Source: Shimazuella alba
GTDB lineage: Bacteria > Bacillota > Bacilli > Thermoactinomycetales > Thermoactinomycetaceae
NCBI RefSeq assembly: GCF_009831235.1
Contig: NZ_WUUL01000004.1
Coordinates: forward strand, 62,001-126,000
Direction: 5' to 3'
DNA: 64,000 nucleotides
Made by a program: the position numbers and the translations under genes. The notes under the pieces are model-generated. The model ran no database searches and was not told the DNA's origin. It saw only the letters and a program-made list of their open reading frames with translations. How positions within the stretch are numbered: position 1 is the stretch's first letter; the number at the start of each line of letters is the position of its first letter. Of this stretch, positions 8,572 through 17,130 are shown piece after piece.

Positions 8572-9252
8572 ATGAGCGTACTATCATTAAAAGGTGTGAC
8601 CTATCAATACGAAGGTACAAAAAAGAACGTCCTCAAAAACATCAATGCCGAATTTGAGGCTGGAAAAGTTTACACGATTATAGGCAAATCAGGTTCGGGA
8701 AAATCGACAATGTTATCTTTGATCGCCGGTCTTGATAAGTGCAAAGATGGAACTATTCTGTACAACGATGCAGATTTAAAGACGATTGACCGTGATGTTT
8801 ACCGAGCCAAAAATATTGGTGTTATATTTCAAGCATATAACTTAATCACCAATGCTACTGCTGTTGAAAATATTGTGCTTTCCATGGAAATCAGCAATAG
8901 CTCTGTGAAGAACAAAACTGATTTTGCTTATGAGCTGTTAGAAAAAGTGGGAATTAACCGTGAAACTGCTAACAGACGAGTATTAAAACTTTCTGGTGGA
9001 GAACAGCAGCGTGTAGGGATCGCTAGAGCACTCTCTCACCATCCTGATATTATTATTGCGGATGAACCTACTGGTAATTTGGATCGAGATACGGAAGCGG
9101 AGATTTTAAAAATCTTCACCTCACTTGCTCATGACGAGGGAAAATGTGTAATTATTGTTACTCACTCGAAAAAGGTTACCTTGATTGCAGATACCATAAT
9201 CGGAATTAGCAACGGAAAGATCACAGTGTTCAAAGAAAATACGAAAAATTAA
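8572..9252 (+). CDS. ABC transporter ATP-binding protein (MacB/LolD-like)
   Basis: This 226-aa ATPase has Walker A GKSGSGKST, Q loop VIFQAYNL, signature LSGGEQQRVGIARAL, Walker B IIIADEPTGNLD and the H loop in VTHSKK. It pairs with the FtsX-type permease just upstream. I favour ATG 8572, which has AGGTGA 5 bases before it; an upstream in-frame GTG at 8563 overlaps that site. A 11-bp inverted repeat follows the gene. Confidence 0.92.
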   Translation: MSVLSLKGVTYQYEGTKKNVLKNINAEFEAGKVYTIIGKSGSGKSTMLSLIAGLDKCKDGTILYNDADLKTIDRDVYRAKNIGVIFQAYNLITNATAVENIVLSMEISNSSVKNKTDFAYELLEKVGINRETANRRVLKLSGGEQQRVGIARALSHHPDIIIADEPTGNLDRDTEAEILKIFTSLAHDEGKCVIIVTHSKKVTLIADTIIGISNGKITVFKENTKN

Positions 9253-9265
9253 TTGGCATTAAGGC

Positions 9266-9300
9266 ATCCGCAAAGCTGGTGTTATATTTGCTTTGCGGAT
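9266..9300 (+). terminator. inverted repeat after the ABC ATPase gene
   Basis: ATCCGCAAAGC (9266-9276) and GCTTTGCGGAT (9290-9300) form a perfect 11-bp stem with a 13-base loop. There is no T-run after it, so it may be a weak terminator or an mRNA-stabilising hairpin between the ATPase gene and the small membrane protein gene. Confidence 0.5.
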
Positions 9301-9332
9301 ATTCTTAAAATGTAATGGGAGCGATGAAACAA

Positions 9333-9692
9333 ATGTTAAAAAAGCAGGTATCTTTTTTCAGTTTGGTACTTTACGCATTATCAGCCTTAGTGATGGTCTA
9401 CGCGATCTGGGCATTTGTATATAGTTATAATTCTATATCGGAGGCAATAGCGGCAGGGCAAATTTCACCAAGCGAAAACGTATTTGATATTGTAAATTTT
9501 TATATGTCGAATTCTATGAATTACGTATTATTTGCCGTCCTTATTTTTTCAGCTGGATGGATCGGACAAAATTTAGCAGCAATTACAAAAGCAGCTTCTA
9601 TCGAATCTTTTGTTAAAGAAGCAAAAGTAAATGACGAAGAGGAAAACCTTGATGAATGGTTAGATGAATTGCAGAATAGAAAGAGTGAATAA
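9333..9692 (+). CDS. Small membrane protein of the ABC/two-component cassette
   Basis: This protein of about 119 aa is not recognised. It has two predicted helices (SLVLYALSALVMVYAIWAF and YVLFAVLIFSAGWIG) joined by a loop of about 40 residues, and an acidic cytoplasmic tail (DEEENLDEWLDELQ). I prefer ATG 9333 because GGAG lies about 11 bases ahead; ATGs at 9315 and 9324 are too close to any SD. Its position as last gene of the cassette suggests an accessory role in sensing or transport, but that is inference. Confidence 0.7.
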   Translation: MLKKQVSFFSLVLYALSALVMVYAIWAFVYSYNSISEAIAAGQISPSENVFDIVNFYMSNSMNYVLFAVLIFSAGWIGQNLAAITKAASIESFVKEAKVNDEEENLDEWLDELQNRKSE

Positions 9693-9722
9693 GTACAGCG
9701 AGGTATAGAAAGAAGGTTAAGG

Positions 9723-10565
9723 ATGAATATAACGGCAAATACACGTCCACTTGGATTACTTGGGTATCCGGTTACACATTCCAAATCTCCTCAGATTTTA
9801 AATGAGGTTTGTCGCATTTTAGGGATACCAGCAACCTATATGGCTTATTCGGTATGCCCTGATCACTTGAAAGAAGCAGTTAATGGCATGAGAGTATTGA
9901 ACTTTATCGGTTTTAATGTGACAATTCCACATAAAGTTGCCATCATACCATATCTGGATGAATTAGATGAAACAGCAGAGGAAATTGGTGCTGTAAATAC
10001 GGTGTTAAACAAAGATGGTAAACTGATAGGGTATAATACAGATGGGGTAGGATATTTACGTTCTTTGCAAGAAGAGACAGCTTTTTCGCTCAAAAATAAA
10101 ATTGTAACTATTTTAGGAGCGGGTGGGGCAGCTAGAGCAGTGAGCATCACATTGGCAAAAGCTGGTGCGGCCAAGGTGTTCATTGCAAATCGAACGCAAT
10201 CAAAAGCAGAGGAGCTGGCAAATGTACTTGGCACTTTTACGAGTGCGAGTGCTGTAGCTTTACTACAAGCACATGAAAAAATAGCAGAGTCCCATTTGTT
10301 AGTAAATACGACTTCTATTGGAATGTCTCCTCATACGGAAGTGATGCCCGTACCAGCAGATTACTTGCATCCAAAACTATTGGTGAGTGACTTAATTTAT
10401 CGTCCGGAAGAGACCAAATTATTATTAAGTGCAAAACAGATTGGTGCAAGAACTCATGGTGGGTTAGGCATGCTGTTACACCAAGCAGCAGTGGCAGTAG
10501 AACATTGGTTTAATGAAACTGCCCCCATTTTACAGATGAGAGCAATATTGGAGAATGAGGATTAA
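9723..10565 (+). CDS. aroE: Shikimate dehydrogenase
   Basis: This 280-aa enzyme reduces 3-dehydroshikimate with NADPH in aromatic amino acid synthesis. Visible motifs are PVTHSKSPQI (substrate-binding serines), NVTIPHKVAI with the catalytic Lys, the glycine-rich GAGGAARAV, the NADP-phosphate clamp NRTQSKAE, and a C-terminal GLGMLLHQA. Length is normal. GAAGG precedes the ATG. In Bacillales aroE normally follows yqeH; here the transporter cassette lies between, and aroE may depend on readthrough from it because no strong terminator precedes it. Confidence 0.95.
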   Translation: MNITANTRPLGLLGYPVTHSKSPQILNEVCRILGIPATYMAYSVCPDHLKEAVNGMRVLNFIGFNVTIPHKVAIIPYLDELDETAEEIGAVNTVLNKDGKLIGYNTDGVGYLRSLQEETAFSLKNKIVTILGAGGAARAVSITLAKAGAAKVFIANRTQSKAEELANVLGTFTSASAVALLQAHEKIAESHLLVNTTSIGMSPHTEVMPVPADYLHPKLLVSDLIYRPEETKLLLSAKQIGARTHGGLGMLLHQAAVAVEHWFNETAPILQMRAILENED

Positions 10566-10910
10566 TTCAACGATCCCACTACCTAAGAGTTGGGGCTTGC
10601 AACATACAGTCATGCTGATACAGACATGGTTTGTTCGGTACCGAGGTACAGAACCTCTGGTAGTTCGTATCTTTTACGTACAAGATCATTCATACTATAA
10701 TTTCTTTATACAATAGTCAAAGACTAGAACAAAAGGAGTGTTTTTTGGTCCAAGTACTGAGCGGCTTTCTCTTACTCACTTAATCCGACAATACGTTCGA
10801 AAATCATACTAGAAAAGGAGTACGACAGGAGAATAGTTTTATGATATTTGCATCAGAATCACGCCGCCATCCCTCCGCGATTTGTAGAAGTCAGTATCCT
10901 GTCGGCAGCA
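10566..10910. other. Intergenic region where yhbY (yqeI) is expected
   Basis: No intact gene is visible between aroE and nadD, where Bacillales usually carry the RNA-binding protein gene yhbY. The stretch holds a possible -10 (TATAAT near 10696), an AAAGGAG site at about 10732 followed by a TTG and only 12 codons, and AGGAG at 10827 followed by ATG 10841 with a 34-codon frame that overlaps the nadD start. CGACAGGA (10823-10830) and TCCTGTCG (about 10897-10904) could pair and cover that SD. Whether these are remnants or a leader is open. Confidence 0.4.
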
Positions 10911-11510
10911 ATGATGAATATAGGTATTATCGGCGGGACATTTGACCCTATTCATTTGGGTCATTTGCTAATCGCCGAACAAGCAAGAAATCATATGAAT
11001 TTGGACAAGGTATGGTTTATTCCTGCAGGACACCCGCCACATAAACAAGAACATCATATTACACCAGCAAAACACCGTTTAGAGATGGTAAAAATCGCAA
11101 CGGAAGAAAATTCCGCTTTTGAAGTGTTAGATTGGGAGATAAAAAGGGAAAAACTATCTTATACCATCGATACAGTAAATTGGGCTGTCAAAACTTATCC
11201 CACTTACCAATTTTCTCTTATCGTTGGTACAGATATGGTAAATAATCTTCCGAGCTGGTATCGGATTGAGAAACTGGTACAGCAAGTAACGATTATTGCC
11301 ATGCATCGTCCAGGATTTACATCAGAGTCATTACCTGAGTTTATTCAGGAGAAAGTACGTTGGGTGGAAGATGCGGTAGAAATTTTCTTGTCTGCATCTC
11401 AACTCCGTGACAATATCACATGTGGCCGATCTATTCGCTACGCTGTTCCAAGTGAAGTTTGCCGTTATATAAAGGAGCATCAATTGTATGAATCGCCAAG
11501 ATTATCTTGA
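10911..11510 (+). CDS. nadD: Nicotinate-nucleotide adenylyltransferase
   Basis: This enzyme of about 199 aa makes deamido-NAD from nicotinate mononucleotide and ATP. It has the nucleotidyltransferase start IGIIGGTFDPIHLGHLL (GxFxPxHxGH), the VGTDMVNNLPSWYR block, and a C-terminal SASQLRDNI ... AVPSEVCRYI (ISSTxIR-like) motif. The protein must begin at one of the two ATGs at 10911 and 10914; a frame from TTG 10848 adds 21 residues not found in the family. No good SD lies directly before the ATG, so translation may couple to the short upstream frame. The gene overlaps yqeK by 23 bases. Confidence 0.93.
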   Translation: MMNIGIIGGTFDPIHLGHLLIAEQARNHMNLDKVWFIPAGHPPHKQEHHITPAKHRLEMVKIATEENSAFEVLDWEIKREKLSYTIDTVNWAVKTYPTYQFSLIVGTDMVNNLPSWYRIEKLVQQVTIIAMHRPGFTSESLPEFIQEKVRWVEDAVEIFLSASQLRDNITCGRSIRYAVPSEVCRYIKEHQLYESPRLS

Positions 11511-12054
11511 TCGAACCCGTGAACAATTGCCTTTATCTAGATGGGAGCATACTTTACGAGTGGTGGAAACAGCGGCGATTCTTGCGGAGAGATATGGGGC
11601 GGACAAAGAGAAAGTAGACACTGCTGCAATTCTTCATGACTATTGTAAATTTTGGACAGCAGAAGAATTAATTTTTGCTATAAAGCAGTACAAACTGCCC
11701 CAAGATCTATTATTATATAATCAAGAGCTATGGCATGGACCAGTAGCATCAGTAGTTGCTTCCAAAGAACTTGGCGTTGAGGATCAGGAAATTCTCAATG
11801 CGATTTTTTACCATACCACAGGCAGACCCAATATGAGCTTAGTGGAGAAAGTCGTATTTCTTGCAGATTATATTGAGCCTGCGAGGAAATTTCCTGGAGT
11901 CGATGCAACGAGGCTACTAGCCCAAGAGAATTTGGATGACGCCATAGTGCTTGCTTTGAAGCAAATGATTCAATTTCTTATCTCGTCCGGTCAACGAGTG
12001 TATCCCATCACATATGATACACTTAATAGTATGACTGGCACGAATAACATCTGA
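11488..12054 (+). CDS. yqeK: HD-domain nucleotide hydrolase YqeK
   Basis: This 188-aa HD-superfamily protein has the first His in RWEHTLRVVETA, the HD pair in AAILHDYCKFW, and the later HGPV and FLADYIEPAR motifs. YqeK proteins are reported to be symmetrical diadenosine tetraphosphate hydrolases. AAGGAG lies before the ATG, inside the end of nadD, so the two overlap. Order nadD-yqeK-rsfS matches Bacillus. Confidence 0.93.
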   Translation: MNRQDYLDRTREQLPLSRWEHTLRVVETAAILAERYGADKEKVDTAAILHDYCKFWTAEELIFAIKQYKLPQDLLLYNQELWHGPVASVVASKELGVEDQEILNAIFYHTTGRPNMSLVEKVVFLADYIEPARKFPGVDATRLLAQENLDDAIVLALKQMIQFLISSGQRVYPITYDTLNSMTGTNNI

Positions 12055-12067
12055 GGGAGGAATCCGG

Positions 12068-12412
12068 TTGAATCTAGTGGAGATCGCGATGCTTGCGGCT
12101 ACCGCTGCCGAAGAAAAAAAGGCGCAAGACGTATCTGTGTTGGATATTCGTGACGTTTCTGCTTTTGCTGATTACTTTGTGATTTGTCACGGAGGTTCTC
12201 GTACACAAGTAGAAGCCATTGCTACAGCAATTAAGAAAAAATGCGAGGAAAAACAAATTCGCATTAAAGGCGTTCAAGGACTACAAGAGGCTCGTTGGGT
12301 GCTTATTGATATCGGTGATGTGGTAGTACATGTTTTCCACCGAGATGAACGGGATTTTTATGATTTGGAACGTCTCTGGGGAGACGCTGAGCCCGTTAGA
12401 ATTACAGGTTAA
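12068..12412 (+). CDS. rsfS: Ribosomal silencing factor RsfS
   Basis: This 114-aa protein has the family motifs VLDIRDVSAFADYFVICHG, then GVQGLQEARWVLIDIGDVVVHVF and the C-terminal FYDLERLWGDA. RsfS binds L14 on the 50S subunit and blocks subunit joining in starvation. The start is TTG at 12068, supported by GGGAGGA just upstream. It is last in the operon and is followed by a strong terminator. Confidence 0.95.
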   Translation: MNLVEIAMLAATAAEEKKAQDVSVLDIRDVSAFADYFVICHGGSRTQVEAIATAIKKKCEEKQIRIKGVQGLQEARWVLIDIGDVVVHVFHRDERDFYDLERLWGDAEPVRITG

Positions 12413-12425
12413 TAGGTATAGAAGG

Positions 12426-12460
12426 AAAAGCCATTGGAGGAAATCCAATGGCTTTTCTAG
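12426..12460 (+). terminator. rho-independent terminator after rsfS
   Basis: A perfect 13-bp stem: AAAAGCCATTGGA (12426-12438) and TCCAATGGCTTTT (12444-12456) with loop GGAAA. Confidence 0.9.
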
Positions 12461-12565
12461 TTCAAAAACATCCAAATAATCTTATTATACAATTCAAACG
12501 ATATTGTTTATAAAATATCTTCTTTCATAAAAGATAAAGCAATTTTCCTCATATTGGTTCCCTAC

Positions 12566-12592
12566 TTGTCATTTGCAAAAGAATGTTACAAT
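12566..12592 (+). promoter_or_regulatory. possible promoter of the ABC exporter
   Basis: TTGTCA (12566-12571) and TACAAT (12587-12592) are 15 bases apart, a little short for a SigA promoter. The following leader of about 145 bases up to the ATG shows no clear structure. Confidence 0.35.
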
Positions 12593-12739
12593 AGAGCGGG
12601 ATCATTTGAAACATACTGCCTGAACAAAAATACAGGGTTTCGTGAAAAATGGTATACCAAACAAAAAAATACCATGAAAATTATGATCTCCACACTAAAT
12701 ACTAATTACCAATCTTAATTGAAATAGAGGTAGGTTGTT

Positions 12740-14464
12740 ATGCTTCTCCGATTTTTTTCCTATTATCATCCTTACAAAAAATTATTTGTATTGGATTTTA
12801 CCTGTGCTGTTATAGCAGGACTACTTGAATTAGGTTTTCCTATTGCCGTGAATCAATTTGTTGACAAGCTGCTTCCAGGTAGAGATTGGTCGCTGATTCT
12901 TTGGGCTTCATTTTTATTACTTGGGATATACTTATTGAATACCTTGCTTAACTATATTGTTAACTACTGGGGGCATATGCTAGGGGTCAATATCGAAACC
13001 GACATGCGCAAAAAGATGTTTGAACACTTGCAAAAGCTGTCGTTCCGTTTCTATGACAATCATAAAACAGGTCATCTCATGACACGGATTTCCAATGATC
13101 TCAATGAAATTGGTGAAGTTGCTCATCATGGTCCTGAGGATTTATTTATTGCAGGTATGACATTGGTAGGATCATGCATCCTAATGATGTACATTAACTG
13201 GGAAATGGCGATTTTGACATTTTTAGTGGTTCCTGTATTTGCATTTTTAGCGTTGTATTTTAACCGAAAAATGACGCAAACATATAAGAAGTTATTTGCC
13301 AATATAGCTGATTTTAATACGCGTGTGGAGGAAAATATAGGTGGAATTCGCGTAGTTCAGGCCTTTGCGAATGAAGAACACGAGAAAGAATTATTTGCAG
13401 TAAGTAATGGCAAATACCGTTCAGCGAAGCTGCTTGCTTATAAAATTATGTCAAAAAGTATGTCGATCAACTATATGTTGATGCGTCTGATAACTTTGTT
13501 TGTGTTAATTTGTGGTACTTGGTTTGTCATTAATGGAGAATTGACCTACGGCGAGTTTATCGGGTTTTTATTGTTGTCCAATGTTTTCGTTCGTCCTATT
13601 GAAAAGATTAGTGCGATTATTGAAAGTTATCCAAAGGGAATTGCTGGATTTAAAAGATATGTGGAGATTATGGACACAGAGCCTGATGTTGCGGATGCTC
13701 CTCATGCAGTAGATGCTGGACAGTTGACAGGAAATATTTCGTTTAAAAATGTGACGTTTGGTTATGAGGGTTCAGCGCCTGTACTTCAAAATATTAATCT
13801 GGAGATACAAGCTGGTGAGACCGTGGCATTTGTGGGGCCGTCAGGTGCTGGAAAAACAACATTGTGCAGTTTGCTGCCACGCTTTTATGATGTTACCGGA
13901 GGAAAAATCACGATTGACGGCAAGGCTATCACAGATATAACGCTCGAGTCTCTGCGCCGAAACATTGGAATTGTACAACAAGATGTATACTTATTTTCCG
14001 GAAGCATTCGTGAAAACATTGCTTATGGTAATCTGAATGCTACAGAGGATGAAATATGGGAAGCGGCGAGTCAGGCACAATTAAAGGAGTTTATTCATAC
14101 TCAACCGGAAGGGATGAATACCATTATCGGAGAACGAGGAGTGAAGTTATCTGGAGGACAAAAGCAACGTTTGGCAATTGCTAGGATGTTCCTGAAAAAC
14201 CCACCTATTCTCATATTGGATGAAGCAACTTCTGCCTTAGATACCGAAACAGAAACAGCTATTCAGCAGTCACTTACTGAACTTTCAGCTGGAAGAACGA
14301 CACTGATCATTGCTCACCGTTTGGCTACAATAAAAAATGCCGACAATATTGTAGTTGTGACAGAAGAAGGTATCAAAGAACATGGAATACATGAAGAATT
14401 GCTAGCATCCGATGGACATTACAGTCGGCTGTATCATGCACAGTTTGATAAGATACCTGTATGA
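12740..14464 (+). CDS. ABC exporter (fused membrane and ATPase domains)
   Basis: This 574-aa half-transporter resembles MsbA/Sav1866-type multidrug or lipid exporters and should act as a homodimer. Six helices fill the first 300 residues; the intracellular loop contains the NGIGGIRVVQAF-like segment (ENIGGIRVVQAFANEEHE). The nucleotide-binding domain has Walker A GPSGAGKTT, signature LSGGQKQRLAIARM, Walker B ILILDEATSALD and H-loop IIAHRLAT. AGAGGTAGG precedes the ATG. It stands alone, so no substrate can be inferred. Confidence 0.9.
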   Translation: MLLRFFSYYHPYKKLFVLDFTCAVIAGLLELGFPIAVNQFVDKLLPGRDWSLILWASFLLLGIYLLNTLLNYIVNYWGHMLGVNIETDMRKKMFEHLQKLSFRFYDNHKTGHLMTRISNDLNEIGEVAHHGPEDLFIAGMTLVGSCILMMYINWEMAILTFLVVPVFAFLALYFNRKMTQTYKKLFANIADFNTRVEENIGGIRVVQAFANEEHEKELFAVSNGKYRSAKLLAYKIMSKSMSINYMLMRLITLFVLICGTWFVINGELTYGEFIGFLLLSNVFVRPIEKISAIIESYPKGIAGFKRYVEIMDTEPDVADAPHAVDAGQLTGNISFKNVTFGYEGSAPVLQNINLEIQAGETVAFVGPSGAGKTTLCSLLPRFYDVTGGKITIDGKAITDITLESLRRNIGIVQQDVYLFSGSIRENIAYGNLNATEDEIWEAASQAQLKEFIHTQPEGMNTIIGERGVKLSGGQKQRLAIARMFLKNPPILILDEATSALDTETETAIQQSLTELSAGRTTLIIAHRLATIKNADNIVVVTEEGIKEHGIHEELLASDGHYSRLYHAQFDKIPV

Positions 14465-14597
14465 GAGAAGGGGAATAGTTGTTCAGATGCCTTTAATAGA
14501 TTAAAATGTAAGAGAACATATATATGTTATACACAAAGATAGAGGTGATGGTTTCATTTATAAAAACCTCTCTTCAGATTTTTCTCCTAACATACGC

Positions 14598-14631
14598 ACT
14601 CCCCGTACTGATTGAAGTCAGTACGGGGAGT
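14598..14631. terminator. long GC-rich hairpin near the 14.7-kb cassette gene
   Basis: A perfect 14-bp stem, ACTCCCCGTACTGA and TCAGTACGGGGAGT, with a 6-base loop. There is no U-tract on the minus strand, which is the strand of the gene ending at 14679; four T follow on the plus strand. It fits the hairpin type seen beside the other orphan cassettes. Confidence 0.65.
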
Positions 14632-14678
14632 TTTGCGCGATGAATGGAAGTCCTCTATTAATTCATGTCCAGTGAGTG

Positions 14679-15068
14679 CTAGACGAGGACGCAGTAGAAC
14701 TTTCCCTTGTTGAGCTTCTTGTCTTGGTAAATTACCAGCCACTTGCCGTCTGGGAGATGGATCGCGTCTGCCCTTCCATAACCGAGGTCCCAAAGGTAGT
14801 GTAAGGTGTACTCACCCTTCACCTGGTTCGGACAATCCCAAATGAGTTTGGTCAAATGGTTGGGGACGGGGATCAACCACTTTTTTTGGGTTGTTCCCAA
14901 AAGGGTGGTGATGAACTCCAACGTGTCAACACCCGTCTTCCAGTCCCCTCTTGGGAACTCAGTGGGGATGTGGCGCATGAGCCGCTTCTTCATCTCGTTG
15001 GTGAAAGTTGTTTTCTCACTCATCTCAGCTACTCTTTTCTGGACGTCGTATAGACATCCTACTCGCAT
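14679..15068 (-). CDS. Orphan cassette protein, 129 aa
   Basis: I do not recognise this protein. It is soluble, basic in the first 50 residues (NEMKKRLMRHIPTEFPRG) and aromatic-rich after (WLIPVPNHLTKLIW, YTLHYLWDLGYGRADAIHL). Codons favour G/C in the third position compared with the flanking transporter gene, which suggests recent transfer. A good promoter precedes it, and AAGG lies about 9 bases before ATG 15068; an internal ATG 45 bases later (MSEKTTFTN) is a possible alternative. A long hairpin lies about 50 bases beyond its stop. Confidence 0.65.
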   Translation of the reverse strand: MRVGCLYDVQKRVAEMSEKTTFTNEMKKRLMRHIPTEFPRGDWKTGVDTLEFITTLLGTTQKKWLIPVPNHLTKLIWDCPNQVKGEYTLHYLWDLGYGRADAIHLPDGKWLVIYQDKKLNKGKFYCVLV

Positions 15069-15089
15069 GATTGTTTGCCTTGCTGTAAT

Positions 15090-15118
15090 ATTATCGCCGT
15101 ATGAGAATTCAAGTGCAA
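15090..15118 (-). promoter_or_regulatory. SigA-type promoter of the 14.7-kb cassette gene
   Basis: On the minus strand TTGCAC (15118-15113) and GATAAT (15095-15090) are separated by exactly 17 bases, about 20 bases ahead of the ATG. Confidence 0.6.
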
Positions 15119-15447
15119 AGCAGGAACAGTCATATTTAACAAATATTTTACTTAACGTATCTCGTCAAGATAGACTCAAATATTACAAGAGAATTATAGG
15201 TCTGATATTGAAATAGGCTGGTTCATGCTTTTCACTGAGATGAAGGGGATTTTTATGAATTCAAACAAGACTTAAATCTCATTAGAATCAGGGATTAATT
15301 TTTGATGCTAAGGTATTTTAAGATTCTTTATTAGGGTTATAGAATATTTAAAGTCTTTTTTCTGAGTACTTAACTTATACAAAACAGCTTTTGCTTTATA
15401 GTGAAGACAGATAAAACAAACGATGCAAATAGAGTACCGAAGTCAGT

Positions 15448-15873
15448 TTGTTTCCTGAATTTCATTTGGATTTTAGTTTGAGTGCTTTGTCGACATTTCT
15501 TGTTTCGCTTTTCGCACTAGTGTTACCGCTTTCATCCTTATTTGGGGATTCTGCTGGATGGCAGGTGCTGACATATAAGGAAAAAGTACATTGGAATAGC
15601 ACTTTGGATTACTATATTACAAATGTAGATGGCGCACATGCCTCAGGATATGTAAAAGTATGTAATAACTCTAGTGGAGGAAGATATTTTTATATCAAGG
15701 ATTATGATCCAGATAATAAAGATGATCACTTTACTTATGCCTATCTGAACAGTGGTGCTTGTGACAGCTGGGATCTTACATCCATGTCAGGCATAATAGA
15801 CGGAGCAAATAATCAAGCTGAAATTTATATTCAAACATCTAATGGTAATAGTTACTTCTTTATTTATGATTGA
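15448..15873 (+). CDS. Secreted protein of unknown function
   Basis: The frame encodes about 141 aa. It has a hydrophobic signal-peptide-like segment (LSTFLVSLFALVLPLSSLFG) and a mature part rich in Tyr, Asn, Asp and Ser with two cysteines, resembling a small beta-rich extracellular protein. I do not recognise the family. The start is uncertain: TTG at 15448 opens the frame, there is no good SD, and the usual basic N-region of a signal peptide is missing, so the 5' end may be damaged. A good terminator follows. Confidence 0.55.
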   Translation: MFPEFHLDFSLSALSTFLVSLFALVLPLSSLFGDSAGWQVLTYKEKVHWNSTLDYYITNVDGAHASGYVKVCNNSSGGRYFYIKDYDPDNKDDHFTYAYLNSGACDSWDLTSMSGIIDGANNQAEIYIQTSNGNSYFFIYD

Positions 15874-15880
15874 TACCAAA

Positions 15881-15916
15881 AACGACCTCTGAAAAAGAAT
15901 CAGAGGTCGTTTTTCT
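15881..15916 (+). terminator. rho-independent terminator
   Basis: AACGACCTCTGA (15881-15892) and TCAGAGGTCGTT (15900-15911) form a 12-bp perfect stem followed by a T-run. Confidence 0.9.
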
Positions 15917-16133
15917 TTTAAAGAAATGCAAGATTTCTGATACTTTAGGCTGCCAGTTTTAGATGTCTACTATTAGCAGAAGTAAGAATTCTTTTTCAGT
16001 AATGACATTTATTTCCCTTAGTCCATTCTACAGACCTATGCATCTCAACAAAATTATCCTCTAGCATCATTTCTTCTAGTACGAGCTCATTTTTTTCATC
16101 TCTAGTTTTAAGTTAGAGAGTCACTTCGAATGC
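15917..16133. other. Non-coding stretch with a possible coding remnant
   Basis: On the minus strand about 40 codons are open from near 16112 to a stop near 15994 (ending in HRSVEWTKGNKCHY). There is no start codon with an SD. It reads like a gene tail without its front. Nothing else is recognised. Confidence 0.25.
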
Positions 16134-16379
16134 ATGAGAGTAAAGAGAGTCATTCCTATCGAAACAAAAGTGTTTTTGTGTATGGTTTCTTTTGGGGGAC
16201 TTATATACTTGTCGAATCGTTCTGACAAAGGCACATTACTCCTTTGCAGTTGCTACACACGGGGGCTTGATTCGAGAAACGTACAAAAAGAACCCCAACA
16301 TCTAGTGGAATCATCTCATAAGGAAAGACCAAATAACCATGTGGAAGAAAAGAGGAAAAAGATAAAGGGTGTAATTTAA
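16134..16379 (+). CDS. Doubtful small protein, 81 aa
   Basis: The frame has one hydrophobic segment (VFLCMVSFGGLIYLS) followed by a charged tail (HVEEKRKKIKG). There is no convincing SD and no recognisable family. It sits in a decayed, AT-rich accessory region, so it may be a remnant or a chance frame. Confidence 0.25.
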   Translation: MRVKRVIPIETKVFLCMVSFGGLIYLSNRSDKGTLLLCSCYTRGLDSRNVQKEPQHLVESSHKERPNNHVEEKRKKIKGVI

Positions 16380-16612
16380 GTACAGCTAATGTGTTTCTTC
16401 AACTTTCAGAACTATTTTGTGTCACTATGAAAGTCTCTCATTCAATCAATTAGTATATTCATTATATTTTGAATTTAAATTAAATTTAAATATCTTTATA
16501 CCAGACCTAGTAAATAAAAAATAAAGAAAATACTAACTAATTTTCGAATTATTTGTTACAATATAATAGCCAATTATTCACAATCTCAATTGTTAGGAAG
16601 GAAGTTCGAATT

Positions 16613-17014
16613 ATGGTAAAAGTATTTGCATTTTACAAAAATATAAAAGATATGAATAAGTTTTTAGAGTTTTATACCGAAACAATCATTCCAAAATATA
16701 ATAACCTTCCTGGAGTGCTTGAAACAAATATCATTCATCTCGAAAAAATGAGCCCAGATATTACCCAAGAGTTAGATGGACTTGAAATGATTGTTGAAGG
16801 CATTTATGAATCAAAAGAAGCAGCAATTGCCGTATTAACATCACCAGCAGGTCTAGAAATCTCAAAATTGCTTTCAGAGTGTACTTTAGCAGATATGTAT
16901 ATTTATTCGGGAAGTATAAAAAACTTTAGTGCTGTTTCCGCTACTAAAGCAATTGGGAATGTTCGACAAGATCCTGTAACGGATTTAAATTCTTCTGAGT
17001 TGACAGATAAGTAA
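16613..17014 (+). CDS. Small dimeric alpha/beta-barrel-like protein
   Basis: This 133-aa protein starts at ATG 16613, which has GGAAGG about 10 bases ahead. The upstream in-frame start at 16553 lies in the likely promoter (TATAAT near 16562). The pattern MVKVFAFYKNIKDMNKFLEFY ... LPGVLETNIIHLEK ... MIVEGIYESKEAAIAVLTSPAG resembles EthD/ABM-type ferredoxin-like domains, small enzymes or stress proteins that bind aromatic ligands. I see no catalytic signature. It is a single gene. The assignment rests on pattern only. Confidence 0.6.
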   Translation: MVKVFAFYKNIKDMNKFLEFYTETIIPKYNNLPGVLETNIIHLEKMSPDITQELDGLEMIVEGIYESKEAAIAVLTSPAGLEISKLLSECTLADMYIYSGSIKNFSAVSATKAIGNVRQDPVTDLNSSELTDK

Positions 17015-17130
17015 AACTCTTCTTTTACATATGATGAAATGGGCAGCCTAATTTTGACATTCTAACCTAGTTGAAAATATGTTTTTTGTCTGTGTTTGTG
17101 TGGCCTACCCAAATGATTTTATGGGTGGAG

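Noticed and set aside
10848-10910. Longer start for nadD at TTG 10848
   Set aside because: It adds residues before the universal GxFDPxHxGH start of the enzyme and the SD spacing is too great.
14806-15216. Plus-strand frame of 136 codons
   Set aside because: Antisense to the 14679-15068 gene, which has the better promoter, SD and composition.
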